Positions 16,593 through 25,368 of a DNA stretch of 49,389 bases are shown here, one piece after another. Source of the DNA: CAZGUG01 sp964529035 (lineage in GTDB: Bacteria > Bacillota > Clostridia > Ch29); the NCBI GenBank assembly GCA_964529035.1, contig CAZGUG010000009.1, forward strand, positions 1-49,389, read 5' to 3'. The translations under genes were made by a program, and so were the position numbers. Positions within the stretch are counted from its first letter, which is position 1, and each line of letters starts with the position of its first letter. The notes under the pieces were generated by a model that was not told the origin of the DNA, made no database searches, and was given only the letters and a program-made list of their open reading frames with translations.

Positions 16593-18557
16593 ATGAACCA
16601 GGAACCTGTAAACAGGATTTTTGCCCTGGATATAGGTACCAGAACGGTGGTTGGAGTATTAGCCGAAGGCAGTGCCGAACGGGACCAACTGGAAATAACC
16701 GATATGGAAGTAATGGAGCATAAAGACCGCAGCATGTTCGACGGGCAGATACACAATATTGACCAGGTGGCGGGAGTGGTAAAAAGGGTAAAAGAAAGGC
16801 TTGAAGACAGAAACAACTGCACCCTGCAGCACGTTTCGGTTGCCGCAGCAGGAAGGGCCCTTGTCACCCACAGGGATAAGGCCTTCGAAAATGCGGAAGG
16901 CCTGGGCCCGGCGGATATAAGTTTTATAAACAGCCTGGAATTAAAGGCAATGCAGAAATCACAGCAGCAGATCCAGGGTACCCACAAAGATAATTCCCAG
17001 TACTATTGTGTCGGGTACAGCGTTGTGGATTACTATTTGGACGATACCCCGATAACCAGCCTCAAGGGGCACAGGGGCCATGAGATGGGTGTTGAGGTTA
17101 TATCAACTTTTTTACCCAGGACGGTGGTGGACAGCCTTTACTCGGTTATGGAAAAGGCGGGCCTTGAGGTGATGAACCTGACGCTGGAGCCGATAGCGGC
17201 CATACAGCTTGCAATACCTGAAAAATTAAGGATGCTGAACCTGGCGATGGTTGATATAGGAGCGGGTACTTCGGATATTGCCATATCCCGGGGCGGCAGC
17301 ATTTCCGCCTATTCCATGGTATCGGTTGCGGGGGATGAAGTTACCGAAAGGATTGCCCAGCATTATCTTATGGATTTTCAGGCCGCGGAAAGGATTAAAA
17401 TTAAGCTGTTGTCCGGTGGGGCCGATGCGGACTGTAAGGATATATTGGGCAACAGGGTTAAAATAAACCGAGGGGAATTACTTGAGATTATACGGCCGGT
17501 GGTGGAAGAAATCACCGACAGGATAACCGGGAGAATACTGGAGTATAACCAGGGCCCTCCCAAGGCTTTATTCTGTATAGGCGGGGGAAGCCGGACACCG
17601 GGACTTAGGGAAAGCTTTTCGGCACGGCTGGGTATCCCGGCAGACAGGGTGGGCATAAAGGGTTTGGAAGAAAGCGAGTTTTTGAAAGTATCTGCACCGG
17701 GATTTCTGGGGCCTGAATATATAACCCCTGCCGGTATTGCATTGGCAGGGTACAGGGCTGCCGGAGACCATTTCATAGAGGTGACGGTAAACGGGAAGGG
17801 CTTAAGGCTTTTAAATACAAGAGCTGTGAACATCCGTGACGCTCTTTTGGCCATTGGTTTTGCCCCCAGGAAGCTGATACCTTCAAGGGGGGAAGGGATT
17901 GTGTTTTATGTCAACGACGAGGTCAGGGAAATAAAGGGCGAGCCGGGCAGTGCTGCCGTGATAAGGCTGGACGGACAGGAGACCGGGTTGGATGCGGTAC
18001 TGGAAAACGGCAGCAGAGTAGAAATTAAGGAGGCAGCTTCGGGAAATAAGGCCAGGCCGACTGTGGCAGAAGTCATTAATAAGGAATCCTGTCGGGTGGT
18101 CCTTGAAGGCAAAAAAATAGCGCTGCCGGTCAGGTGGACTTTGAACGGGGACAGGGTATCAACCGACAAGGTAATAAGCGAAGGGGACAGGCTGGAGATT
18201 GTACGTATAAAGACTTTGGGGGAATTTATCGCTGCATGCGGACTGCCCCGGGACAGCCATATATACGGTATAAACGGGGAAAGGGCCGATTTTACCAGAG
18301 TTTTAAACGACGGGGATACTGTTTCGCTTAAGAAAAAAGAACCGGGCAGGGAAATAACCGTTATGGTAAACGGTGAGAAGATTAATCTGCCCTACAGGGA
18401 GAAACCCTATATATTCGTCGATTTGTTCAACTATATGGACTTTGATGCCGGCGAAGCCAGGGGGAAAATTGACCTTGTAATTAACGGCAAAAAAGCCGGG
18501 TATACAGATATTATAAAAGAGGGAGACAGCATAGAAATTAATTGGAACAAAGTTTAA
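16593..18557 (+). CDS. FtsA-like actin-fold ATPase with repetitive C-terminal tail
   Basis: 654-aa protein of the FtsA/PilM actin-like group. The ATPase core (about 8-385) has phosphate-1 FALDIGTRTVVGVL, phosphate-2 MVDIGAGTSDIAI, a nucleotide-binding FCIGGGSRTPGL and FtsA-like GHEMGVEVISTF. True FtsA is about 420 aa; here about 260 extra residues contain at least four units ending in NG-x(8-10)-[IVL]-x-x-G-[DS]-x-[VLI]-[ES]-[IL], for example INGKKAGYTDIIKEGDSIEI, which look like beta-grasp (ThiS/TGS-like) folds. No amphipathic membrane helix like FtsA's is evident at the end. It may be a divergent cell-division or envelope-assembly scaffold; the vanW neighbour fits an envelope role. Confidence 0.8.
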   Translation: MNQEPVNRIFALDIGTRTVVGVLAEGSAERDQLEITDMEVMEHKDRSMFDGQIHNIDQVAGVVKRVKERLEDRNNCTLQHVSVAAAGRALVTHRDKAFENAEGLGPADISFINSLELKAMQKSQQQIQGTHKDNSQYYCVGYSVVDYYLDDTPITSLKGHRGHEMGVEVISTFLPRTVVDSLYSVMEKAGLEVMNLTLEPIAAIQLAIPEKLRMLNLAMVDIGAGTSDIAISRGGSISAYSMVSVAGDEVTERIAQHYLMDFQAAERIKIKLLSGGADADCKDILGNRVKINRGELLEIIRPVVEEITDRITGRILEYNQGPPKALFCIGGGSRTPGLRESFSARLGIPADRVGIKGLEESEFLKVSAPGFLGPEYITPAGIALAGYRAAGDHFIEVTVNGKGLRLLNTRAVNIRDALLAIGFAPRKLIPSRGEGIVFYVNDEVREIKGEPGSAAVIRLDGQETGLDAVLENGSRVEIKEAASGNKARPTVAEVINKESCRVVLEGKKIALPVRWTLNGDRVSTDKVISEGDRLEIVRIKTLGEFIAACGLPRDSHIYGINGERADFTRVLNDGDTVSLKKKEPGREITVMVNGEKINLPYREKPYIFVDLFNYMDFDAGEARGKIDLVINGKKAGYTDIIKEGDSIEINWNKV

Positions 18558-18603
18558 TTTCAAATAACACCAGGGGTTAAAACTGATTTGGGGGAGCAAT
18601 AGT

Positions 18604-20022
18604 ATGAAGGCTGTTCAAACAACAACAACGGTGCAGTGGTCCAAGGTCGGGGCAGGGATAGCAGGACTGTTTACAGTCTTTGTTCTTCTTGCAGGTTTAT
18701 ATATATTGAACCTGGATATAATTTACAGCGGTGTAAGCATAGAAGGCATCGACGTTTCGGGTAAAACCAGACAGCAGGCCGTTGAACTGCTTGAGACCCA
18801 TATGGAGCCGCTGCTGGAACGGGAAAAGTTAGCGATGACCTATAACGGAGATACCTGGGATATTGAGCTGGAAAACATAGGCGGGTCCTTCGATTACATG
18901 GAAGCGGTCCGGGAGGCCTATGAAACCGGCAAGACGGGAAACCTCCCTGAAAGGATCAGAGAAATACTGAAGGTGAGGAAAGAGGGGAAAGATATACCCT
19001 TAAGGTTCAGGTACGATGTTCTGGCCCTTAGAGCGTTCATAGAAGGGATTGACCGCTTAATGGAAACCTCTCCGGTGAACGCTTCCATGACCAGGACAGG
19101 GGACAGTTTTGATATAATACCCGGAAGAGCAGGCGTGGGGGTTGACTGTGACCTGGCAGTCAAGCAGATAGACCTGGACCTTGCCGACAAAGATTTCAAA
19201 CCCAAAACTCTTCCGATAATAATCAAAGAACCCGAAATTAAGACCGAGATGCTCGAGCAAATAGATTCGAAATGGGGACAGTTCTATACCGTGTTTAATA
19301 CCCAGGCGAAGGAACGCAGCAGCAACCTTAAAATAGCCGCGGATTCCATCGAGGGCAGGCTGATAAAACCGGGAGAGGTGTTTTCCTTCAACGGTGTCAC
19401 CGGCCTGAGAATCGAAGAAAACGGCTACCAGGAAGCCCCGGTTATATTTGAAGGCGAGCTGGTTCCCGGGATAGGAGGAGGGGTATGCCAGGTTTCCAGC
19501 ACTTTATATAATGCGGTGCTGTATTCAAACCTTGAAATAGTGGAAAGGCATAATCATACAATACCATCCGCGTATATAACAATGGGCCGTGATGCAACGG
19601 TTACCGACAGGTATCTTGACCTGAGGTTCAGGAACAATTCCGATTCATATATATATATTGCAAGCTGGATTGAAGGGAACAGGATTTATGCTGCGGTGTA
19701 CGGCAAAAAGAGGGAAGAGGACATCAAAGTAAATATTAGGACTGAAATAATACAGCAGATTGAAACCACGACGGATATTGTAGTCGACCCGTCCCTTATG
19801 CCGGGAGAGAGCATAGTTGAGAAAGAGGAAAGAAAAGGTTACAGGATTAAGGCATACAGGCAGGTAATAAAAGACGGCGTGCCCGAGACCGATGAAGTGC
19901 TTTCGGTAGATTTTTACAGGCCGGAAAAAGGACTTATACGCATGGCACCCGACGTGTATCATGCCAGCACCGAGACCGGCGTCCTTGAAGTTGAAGACGG
20001 GCAGTCTTCACAAGACCTCTAA
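18604..20022 (+). CDS. VanW family protein with peptidoglycan-binding-like domain
   Basis: Envelope protein of 472 aa. One transmembrane anchor at about residues 13-38 (GIAGLFTVFVLLAGLYIL), then a PG_binding_4-type domain (SIEGIDVSGKTRQQAVELLE), the VanW domain (IKPGEVFSFNGVTG, GGGVCQVSSTLYNAVLYS, RHNHTIPSAY) and a C-terminal G5-like segment (VEKEERKGYRIKAYRQVIKD). VanW proteins occur in some vancomycin-resistance clusters but most, as here, are not linked to resistance genes and their function is unknown. It ends just before a strong terminator, closing the kbl operon. Confidence 0.9.
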   Translation: MKAVQTTTTVQWSKVGAGIAGLFTVFVLLAGLYILNLDIIYSGVSIEGIDVSGKTRQQAVELLETHMEPLLEREKLAMTYNGDTWDIELENIGGSFDYMEAVREAYETGKTGNLPERIREILKVRKEGKDIPLRFRYDVLALRAFIEGIDRLMETSPVNASMTRTGDSFDIIPGRAGVGVDCDLAVKQIDLDLADKDFKPKTLPIIIKEPEIKTEMLEQIDSKWGQFYTVFNTQAKERSSNLKIAADSIEGRLIKPGEVFSFNGVTGLRIEENGYQEAPVIFEGELVPGIGGGVCQVSSTLYNAVLYSNLEIVERHNHTIPSAYITMGRDATVTDRYLDLRFRNNSDSYIYIASWIEGNRIYAAVYGKKREEDIKVNIRTEIIQQIETTTDIVVDPSLMPGESIVEKEERKGYRIKAYRQVIKDGVPETDEVLSVDFYRPEKGLIRMAPDVYHASTETGVLEVEDGQSSQDL

Positions 20023-20052
20023 ATTCCTGTAAAGGCAGGAATTTTTCTTTTT
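20022..20052 (+). terminator. Rho-independent terminator of the kbl-vanW operon
   Basis: AATTCCTG-TAAAGG-CAGGAATT stem-loop followed by TTTCTTTTT, directly after the vanW stop. Confidence 0.88.
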
Positions 20053-20125
20053 ATAAAGAACTTCTTTAATTGTGACTTTCAGTATGAGCATAACAGCAAA
20101 ACAGAAGACAGGAGAGAAAAGGCAT

Positions 20126-20815
20126 ATGAACAATTCACTGTATAAGGTTAAGCTTAAATGCCCGGTTTGCGGAAATACGTTTACAACATGCCGCGTAAGA
20201 AGCAAAAAATGTTTGGTTGAAAGCAGGGATACCGATTTCTGTATATATTATAAGGACTGTAACCCCATTTTTTATGAGGCGGCTGTGTGCGTTAGGTGCG
20301 GCTATGCGTCAATGCTGGGCTGTTTTAAAGAAATAAGTCCCGAGGATGCCCAAACGATACACTCGAAACTGGCGTCGGGATGGACACAGAGAGATTTTGG
20401 CGGCGAAAGGAGCATTGATGATGCGGTGGATGCATATAAGCTGGTGCTGTACTGCTTACAACTGCGAAGGAGCATCCCCGGCGATATTGCCGCCTCGGTG
20501 TGTATGAGGCTGGCATGGCTGCACAGGATGGCAGGCGATTCAAAGGAAGAGCAGAGGTTTTTAAGCCTGGCGCTGGAGCGGTACAGCGAAATGTACGATA
20601 AGGGTAAAATACCTGAAAAGATGGATGAGATTACCCTTATATACCTGATTGGGGAGTTAAACCGAAGGCTTGGCAACGCAAAGGATGCCGTAGTGTGGTT
20701 CAGTATGGCTGTATCCCACCAAACAAGCAGGAGAAAGCCGTTGATAGTGAAGATGGCCAGGGAGCAGTGGTCTTTGGTAAGAAGCCAAAAAGAAGGGAGA
20801 AATCAGGATGGATGA
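20126..20815 (+). CDS. DUF2225 protein with zinc-binding cysteines
   Basis: 229 aa from ATG 20126; an upstream in-frame ATG at 20072 overlaps the terminator tail region and has no good site. The N-terminus has paired cysteines typical of DUF2225 (LKCPVCGNTF at about 9-18 and later AVCVRCGYASM), suggesting a zinc ribbon, followed by a helical TPR-like part (AYKLVLYCLQLRRSIPGD, LNRRLGNAKDAVVWFSMAV). Family function is unknown. It overlaps ogt by 8 nt and heads a tightly packed operon leading into the cob genes. Confidence 0.85.
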   Translation: MNNSLYKVKLKCPVCGNTFTTCRVRSKKCLVESRDTDFCIYYKDCNPIFYEAAVCVRCGYASMLGCFKEISPEDAQTIHSKLASGWTQRDFGGERSIDDAVDAYKLVLYCLQLRRSIPGDIAASVCMRLAWLHRMAGDSKEEQRFLSLALERYSEMYDKGKIPEKMDEITLIYLIGELNRRLGNAKDAVVWFSMAVSHQTSRRKPLIVKMAREQWSLVRSQKEGRNQDG

Positions 20816-21335
20816 GCGTATAATATACAGTACCTTTGAGACGCCCATCGGTAAAATGCTTGCGGCGGCATCTTCCAGGGGTTTATGCCGGCTGTGCCTT
20901 CCCGGCCGCCGGGACGAGTTTTGGGAGTGGACCGACAGATACTGTGACCGGGCCCCGGTCCGGGAGGGTTGTGACGATATTATCAGGACTGTAAAGAGCC
21001 AGCTAGCAGAGTATTTCCAAGGCGGCAGAAGGACCTTTGCAGTGCATCTTGATCTGAGGGGTACGGTGTTTCAAAGAAGCGTGTGGCATGTTTTACTTCA
21101 GATACCCTATGGAAGCACCGCAACATACAAGGACATTGCCGTGGCACTGGGCAACCCCGCCGCTGTAAGGGCGGTGGGACAGGCAAACAACAAGAACCCG
21201 ATACCAATAATTGTTCCCTGTCACAGGGTTGTGGGAAAAAACAAAAAGCTGGTGGGTTATGGCGGAGGTCTTGACATTAAAATGAAACTTCTGACACTGG
21301 AAGGAATTAAGGTGGGAGAGGACAGCATAGTATGA
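20808..21335 (+). CDS. ogt: Methylated-DNA--protein-cysteine methyltransferase
   Basis: Suicide repair protein that transfers alkyl groups from O6-alkylguanine to its own cysteine. 175 aa, with the DNA-binding helix region SVWHVLLQIPYGSTATYKDI, the arginine-finger segment NPAAVRAVGQANNKNP and the active-site PCHRVVG containing Cys138. ATG overlaps the DUF2225 end by 8 nt and its stop overlaps the cobU start by 4 nt, so it is translationally coupled on both sides. Confidence 0.95.
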   Translation: MDERIIYSTFETPIGKMLAAASSRGLCRLCLPGRRDEFWEWTDRYCDRAPVREGCDDIIRTVKSQLAEYFQGGRRTFAVHLDLRGTVFQRSVWHVLLQIPYGSTATYKDIAVALGNPAAVRAVGQANNKNPIPIIVPCHRVVGKNKKLVGYGGGLDIKMKLLTLEGIKVGEDSIV

Positions 21336-21892
21336 AGGGAGAGCTTATTTACATTACAGGCGGCGCCCGCAGCGGTAAGAGCTCCTTTGCCGAAGGCCTT
21401 TTATTGGAGCGGGGACACAGGGTTTTATACATAGCCACCGCCACTGCCTTTGATAAGGAGATGGAATACAGAATCAACAGGCACAAAAAGACAAGGCCTT
21501 CTTTCTGGTATACCCTGGAGGCGTACAGGGAAATAGGACAAAGCCTGGACGAAAGAAGGGAGAGATTTCACGGGATACTTCTGGACTGTGTTACAGTTAT
21601 GATTACAAACATTCTCGTGGACGAGGGCTGTAGCGGCGATGAACTGTTTGGTAGGGAGATGGAACGTATTGAGGAGGTTATCATGTCCGAGGTAAGCTCT
21701 GCCATCACCGGTATGAGTACATGGGGGGGTGTAAACGTAGTGATTTCCAACGAACTGGGAATGGGCCTGGTTCCGGACAGTCCCCTTGGCAGGGCATTCA
21801 GGGACATTGCAGGAAGGATTAACCAATATCTGGCCGGGGAGGCGGATAGGGGATATCTTATGGTTTCGGGTATTCCGGTCAGAATAAAGTAA
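21332..21892 (+). CDS. cobU: Adenosylcobinamide kinase / adenosylcobinamide-phosphate guanylyltransferase
   Basis: Bifunctional enzyme of the cobalamin nucleotide-loop pathway: phosphorylates adenosylcobinamide and transfers GMP to give adenosylcobinamide-GDP. 186 aa with P-loop GGARSGKSSFAE, RINRHKKTRPSFW, LLDCVTVMITNIL and the strongly conserved VISNELGMGLVPDSPLGRAF. Complete and of normal length. First of four cobalamin genes in a row. Confidence 0.95.
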   Translation: MKGELIYITGGARSGKSSFAEGLLLERGHRVLYIATATAFDKEMEYRINRHKKTRPSFWYTLEAYREIGQSLDERRERFHGILLDCVTVMITNILVDEGCSGDELFGREMERIEEVIMSEVSSAITGMSTWGGVNVVISNELGMGLVPDSPLGRAFRDIAGRINQYLAGEADRGYLMVSGIPVRIK

Positions 21893-21904
21893 GGAGAGGG
21901 TACT

Positions 21905-22450
21905 ATGCCTGAAAATGAATTGAAAAAAGGGCTTATACAGGTGTACACAGGAGACGGCAAGGGTAAAACCACTGCGGCCTTAGGGCAGGCAATGAGGGCG
22001 GTGGGTGCCGGGTATACGGTGTACATGGTACAATTTTTAAAGGGTGGTAAGACGGGGGAACTGAATGCGGCAAAGAAACTGGAACCGTGCTTTAGAATTT
22101 TCCGTTTTGAAAAGGAAAGGGGGTTTTTCTGGACCCTGAATGACGGACAGAAAAAAGAGCTGGAAGCCGAGGTGAGAAGGGCCTTTGATTTCATAAAGGA
22201 ACTGGTGGGCCTTAACAAATGCAATATTTTGATATTGGACGAAATAATGGGTATACTGCATAATGAGTTGCTGACCGAAAATGAAATTTGCAGTTTGCTG
22301 GAAAGAAAACCTGAGAATATGGAAATAATACTGACCGGCAGGGATGTACCCGAAAGAATATTTGAAATGGCCCACCTGGTAACCGAAATGAAAATGATAA
22401 AACATCCCTTTGAGCAGGGGATAGGTCCCAGGGAAGGGATAGAGTGGTGA
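21905..22450 (+). CDS. cobO: Cob(I)alamin / cob(I)yrinate a,c-diamide adenosyltransferase
   Basis: Adds the 5'-deoxyadenosyl group from ATP to cobalt(I) corrinoids (BtuR/CobO/CobP type). 181 aa with P-loop YTGDGKGKTTAALGQAMRAV, the Walker-B-like ILILDEIMGILHN and the family's LTGRDVPERIFEMAHLVTEM. ATG at 21905, 12 nt after cobU with AAGGAGAG upstream, and 1 nt before cobS. Confidence 0.95.
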   Translation: MPENELKKGLIQVYTGDGKGKTTAALGQAMRAVGAGYTVYMVQFLKGGKTGELNAAKKLEPCFRIFRFEKERGFFWTLNDGQKKELEAEVRRAFDFIKELVGLNKCNILILDEIMGILHNELLTENEICSLLERKPENMEIILTGRDVPERIFEMAHLVTEMKMIKHPFEQGIGPREGIEW

Positions 22451-22451
22451 T

Positions 22452-23183
22452 ATGAAAAGGCTGATTCTGATGCTGCAGTTTGCAACAAGGTTTCCGGTTC
22501 CCCGGTTGGAAAATATTGAGGAAAACGACCTGCAGCGGGGAATGAAGTATTTGCCCCTGGCCGGCGTAATGATAGGGGTGGTGGTTTGGTTTTCCTACCG
22601 TATTATGAGACTGATAAATCCCCTGGCGGCGGCGGTAGCGGCGGTATTTACCGAGGTAATGGTTACGGGAGGTCTGCACCAGGACGGCTTGGCCGATACC
22701 TTTGACGGTCTGTACAGCAATAAAAACAGAGAAGAGATGCTTGAAATCATGAAGGACAGCAGGCTGGGCACCAACGGCGTTCTGGCTATAACCGGAGTGC
22801 TGTTTTTAAAAGTAGCGTTATTATATGTCGTTTCAAGATCTGCAGTCCTGCTTGTCATGCCGGTGTTTTCCAGGCTTGCCATGGTTTACGGCGCAGCTTT
22901 TTCTGTCAGCGCGAGACAGTCGGGACTGGGGCACGTGTTTATTGAAGGTGTGGGGAAAAGGGATGCCTTGATTGCAAGCCTTTTAACGGTACTTGTTACA
23001 TTCTATTTTATCGGCTTTATCGGTAGTATTGCCGTAATGGCCGTTTTACTGGCTGTAGCCCTGTTTTTCATAGAGGTGTGCAGCATGAAGATAGGCGGTA
23101 TGACAGGAGATACATTGGGAGCCCTTGGAGAAATATCCTCGGTGGTTTTTCTAATCGTCTACCGCATTATTATATATTTTTGA
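22452..23183 (+). CDS. cobS: Adenosylcobinamide-GDP ribazoletransferase (cobalamin synthase)
   Basis: Integral membrane enzyme joining adenosylcobinamide-GDP with alpha-ribazole (or its phosphate) to form adenosylcobalamin. 243 aa, largely hydrophobic with about six membrane segments. Diagnostic motif TGGLHQDGLADTFDGLYSNK lies near residues 75-95, with KDSRLGTNGVLAI following. Neighbours cobU, cobO and cobC fit; cobT (ribazole phosphate synthesis) is not in this window. Confidence 0.94.
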   Translation: MKRLILMLQFATRFPVPRLENIEENDLQRGMKYLPLAGVMIGVVVWFSYRIMRLINPLAAAVAAVFTEVMVTGGLHQDGLADTFDGLYSNKNREEMLEIMKDSRLGTNGVLAITGVLFLKVALLYVVSRSAVLLVMPVFSRLAMVYGAAFSVSARQSGLGHVFIEGVGKRDALIASLLTVLVTFYFIGFIGSIAVMAVLLAVALFFIEVCSMKIGGMTGDTLGALGEISSVVFLIVYRIIIYF

Positions 23184-23245
23184 ATCGGATGCACAGGGCG
23201 TAACAAAGGCTGTATTTTAAGCGGATATTGAAGGGGTGACTATAT

Positions 23246-23857
23246 ATGCTGGAACTCATACTGGTAAGACACGGCGAAACCGAGGGGAACCGAAAAAAAG
23301 TATATCAGGGCTGGACGGATACCCGGCTCAATAAAAATGGTTTACGACAGGCCGAGAGACTTGCTTTGAGGCTCAGGAAAACGGAACTGGACAGCATATA
23401 CAGCAGTCCGCTGGACCGGGCATTGATGACGGCAATGACGGTGAACAAATACCACGGACTGGAGATTAAGACAGTTGAGAATATTAAGGAGGTTAATTTT
23501 GGTGACTGGGAGAACATGAGCCGACAGCAGCTTGAAAAGCTGTATCCTGACTATATGGAAAGATGGAAGAAGGATTACAAAAATTTTGCGGCACCCGGCG
23601 GAGAAACCCTTGATATCGCTTATTCAAGAATTAATTCATGGATAGAAAGGCTGATAAGGAACAAGACAAAGGGAAGAGCGCTTGTAGTAAGCCACGCCGG
23701 CGCAATAAGGGCCGTGGTTTCAGGACTTGTGGGACGCGGTGTTGAAGGTCACTGGAACTATGTGATAAGCAACTGCAGCATAACCACAATAAATGTCTAT
23801 GACGGTTTTCCGGTGCTGGCGGGTTTGAACGATGTATCCCATTTAGAGAATCTTTAA
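23246..23857 (+). CDS. cobC: Histidine phosphatase family protein, probable alpha-ribazole phosphatase
   Basis: 203-aa phosphatase of the phosphoglycerate-mutase-like superfamily: LILVRHGETEGN holds the phospho-accepting His, SSPLDRALMTAM the second Arg, NFGDWENMS the acidic strand, and VVSHAGAIRAVV the second His. By position after cobS it most likely dephosphorylates alpha-ribazole phosphate or adenosylcobalamin phosphate. The family is broad, so a different small phosphate ester or a mutase role is possible. Note that no phosphoglycerate mutase gene occurs in the glycolytic cluster. ATG after AAGGGGTGA. Confidence 0.82.
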   Translation: MLELILVRHGETEGNRKKVYQGWTDTRLNKNGLRQAERLALRLRKTELDSIYSSPLDRALMTAMTVNKYHGLEIKTVENIKEVNFGDWENMSRQQLEKLYPDYMERWKKDYKNFAAPGGETLDIAYSRINSWIERLIRNKTKGRALVVSHAGAIRAVVSGLVGRGVEGHWNYVISNCSITTINVYDGFPVLAGLNDVSHLENL

Positions 23858-23994
23858 TCAAAAAAAATTTAATTTATGGAAGGAAATAGAAAGTGAATGT
23901 AGAATAATAAACACACACAGACGAATTACTCATTCATAAGCGGAGCGGAGCCTGTAGAGAGTATGACAAAAAAGCGCTTGATGAGGTGGTTTGT

Positions 23995-24219
23995 TTGGTA
24001 GATAACAGCGAATTATATGTTCTGAGCGAAACTATGAAGCAGATTAGAAACAGGATTTCAGAAATACATTTACTTGAAAAGATAAGTTGTGCCTCGGGAG
24101 AGGACATTTTTCATCTTAAGGAGCAGTACGGAGAACTGGCGGTTGACATAGGAATAGAAATAATAGAAGCATATACATCGTTGAATGAGCTTGTTGTCCG
24201 CTTACATGCTGCGAATTAA
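23995..24219 (+). CDS. Small helical protein of unknown function (74 aa)
   Basis: Reading from TTG 23995 (GAGGTG 6 nt upstream) gives 74 residues; a GTG at 23986 overlaps that site. The sequence is predicted mostly helical with heptad-like leucines and isoleucines (SETMKQIRNRISEIHLLEKI, ELAVDIGIEIIEAYTSLNEL). I do not recognise a family. It has the size of Spo0E-type phosphatases but lacks their SQELD signature. Monocistronic between cobC and a strong terminator, so it is probably a real gene. Confidence 0.6.
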   Translation: MVDNSELYVLSETMKQIRNRISEIHLLEKISCASGEDIFHLKEQYGELAVDIGIEIIEAYTSLNELVVRLHAAN

Positions 24220-24249
24220 AAAAAGACGACCATAGGTCGTCTTTTTTTT
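24218..24249. terminator. Bidirectional terminator
   Basis: AAAAAGACGACC-ATA-GGTCGTCTTTTT with A-run before and eight T after: ideal on both strands, serving the 74-aa gene and the convergent Fur/PerR gene. Confidence 0.92.
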
Positions 24250-24279
24250 GAAGTAGAATGCTCGGCGTTAGGCGGGGTT

Positions 24280-24693
24280 TCAGCCGATGTTTTTGCAGTA
24301 GGGGCAAACCCCGAAAAAATAAAGTTGAATGTTACCGATATTGTAGTCGGTTGATTTCCGGGCCTTGTTGAGTAAATTTTTTGAAATCTTCATGTCCACA
24401 TTTTCAATTTTACCGCATTTGGTACATATTATGTGCGGATGGGGAGCAGGGTTTACGTCATACCTGGCAGTATTGCCGGATATATTAAGCTCCTGTATTA
24501 TCTTTGCTTCCTTGAGCAAATCAAGGGTTTTATAAACCGTTGCAAGGCTCATGGTCGGATAATCGGCGGATATTATATCATATATAGTTTCCGCGGTGGG
24601 GTGCATATTACAGGTTTTCAGCACCTCATATATGGCCAGCCTTTGAGGAGTAACCTTGCAGCCCATTTCCCTTAACATTACATCCAGACCCAT
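24280..24693 (-). CDS. Fur family metal/peroxide-responsive repressor (PerR-like)
   Basis: 137-aa transcriptional repressor. N-terminal winged helix: GCKVTPQRLAIYEVLKT and TMSLATVYKTLDLLKEAKII. Dimerisation/metal domain: NPAPHPHIICTKCGKIENVD with CxxC, and a second CPYC near the end, giving the four-Cys structural zinc site of PerR/Fur. Candidate regulatory metal ligands are present (MHPTAE, RYDVNPAPHPH). The Asp that follows CGKI-V in Bacillus PerR is replaced by Asn in the simplest alignment, so metal choice is uncertain. ATG at 24693 after GAGG. A short inverted repeat just upstream may be its own operator. Confidence 0.9.
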   Translation of the reverse strand: MGLDVMLREMGCKVTPQRLAIYEVLKTCNMHPTAETIYDIISADYPTMSLATVYKTLDLLKEAKIIQELNISGNTARYDVNPAPHPHIICTKCGKIENVDMKISKNLLNKARKSTDYNIGNIQLYFFGVCPYCKNIG

Positions 24694-24712
24694 ATCAGCA
24701 CCTCAATCAATA

Positions 24713-24728
24713 GTTATTATCCAATAAC
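24713..24728. promoter_or_regulatory. Possible autoregulatory operator of the Fur/PerR gene
   Basis: GTTATT-ATCC-AATAAC is a perfect AT-rich inverted repeat 20 nt upstream of the repressor start, inside the region expected to hold its promoter. It resembles but does not match the 7-1-7 PerR box. Confidence 0.35.
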
Positions 24729-24897
24729 AATATATAATAAAAAATATAATTTGTCAAATTAATAACAAAATGCATGCTAATTTTTCTACAAAGCCACAGC
24801 AGTGCAGGGGGTATACAGATGGGTGGAAATGTTTTATTATATATCAGAGAGTTAAGAAGCGTGCTGTTTTGACCATTAACGACGGGAGTGTGGAACA

Positions 24898-25368
24898 ATG
24901 GCCTTTAATATAGTGCTGGTGGAACCCGAGATACCGCAGAACACCGGGAACATAATACGCACCTGTGCCGTTACCGGTTCGATTCTCCACCTGGTGGGAC
25001 CCCTGGGGTTTTCGATGGATGACAGGCATCTTAAAAGGGCGGGACTTGACTACTGGCACCTGGTGGATATTAGGCATTATGACAGTTACAACCGGCTGAG
25101 AATGATTTATCCCAAATCAAGGTTTTATTTTGCCACTACAAAGGGCGGTAGGTTTTATGACGCGGCAGAATACCGGCAGGACGATTTTTTGGTGTTCGGT
25201 AAAGAAACAAAGGGGCTGCCTAAGGATATCCTTGAACAAAACCCGGACAACTGCATAAGGATACCTATGGTAAAAGAAACCGCCGCCCGTTCGATAAACC
25301 TGTCCAATGCCGTGGCGGTAGTGTTGTACGAAGCCCTCCGTCAACACAAGTTTACAAAATTAACATAA
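24898..25368 (+). CDS. trmL: tRNA (cytidine/uridine-34-2'-O)-methyltransferase
   Basis: SPOUT-class methyltransferase that modifies the wobble ribose of certain leucine tRNAs using S-adenosylmethionine. 156 aa, the short TrmL length, with IVLVEPEIPQNTGNIIRTCA, GFSMDDRHLKRAGLDYW, the knot segment VFGKETKGLPKDIL and IRIPMVKETAARSINLSNAV. ATG at 24898 after GACGGGAG. Its final codons overlap the Pho-box-like repeats of the next gene. Confidence 0.95.
   Translation: MAFNIVLVEPEIPQNTGNIIRTCAVTGSILHLVGPLGFSMDDRHLKRAGLDYWHLVDIRHYDSYNRLRMIYPKSRFYFATTKGGRFYDAAEYRQDDFLVFGKETKGLPKDILEQNPDNCIRIPMVKETAARSINLSNAVAVVLYEALRQHKFTKLT

Noticed and set aside
18604..20022. Vancomycin-resistance determinant
   Set aside because: VanW homology only; no vanHAX or vanRS genes are present, and the family is common in non-resistant Clostridia.
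23995..24219. Spo0E-type phosphatase
   Set aside because: Size fits, but the SQELD signature is missing and the helix pattern does not align well.
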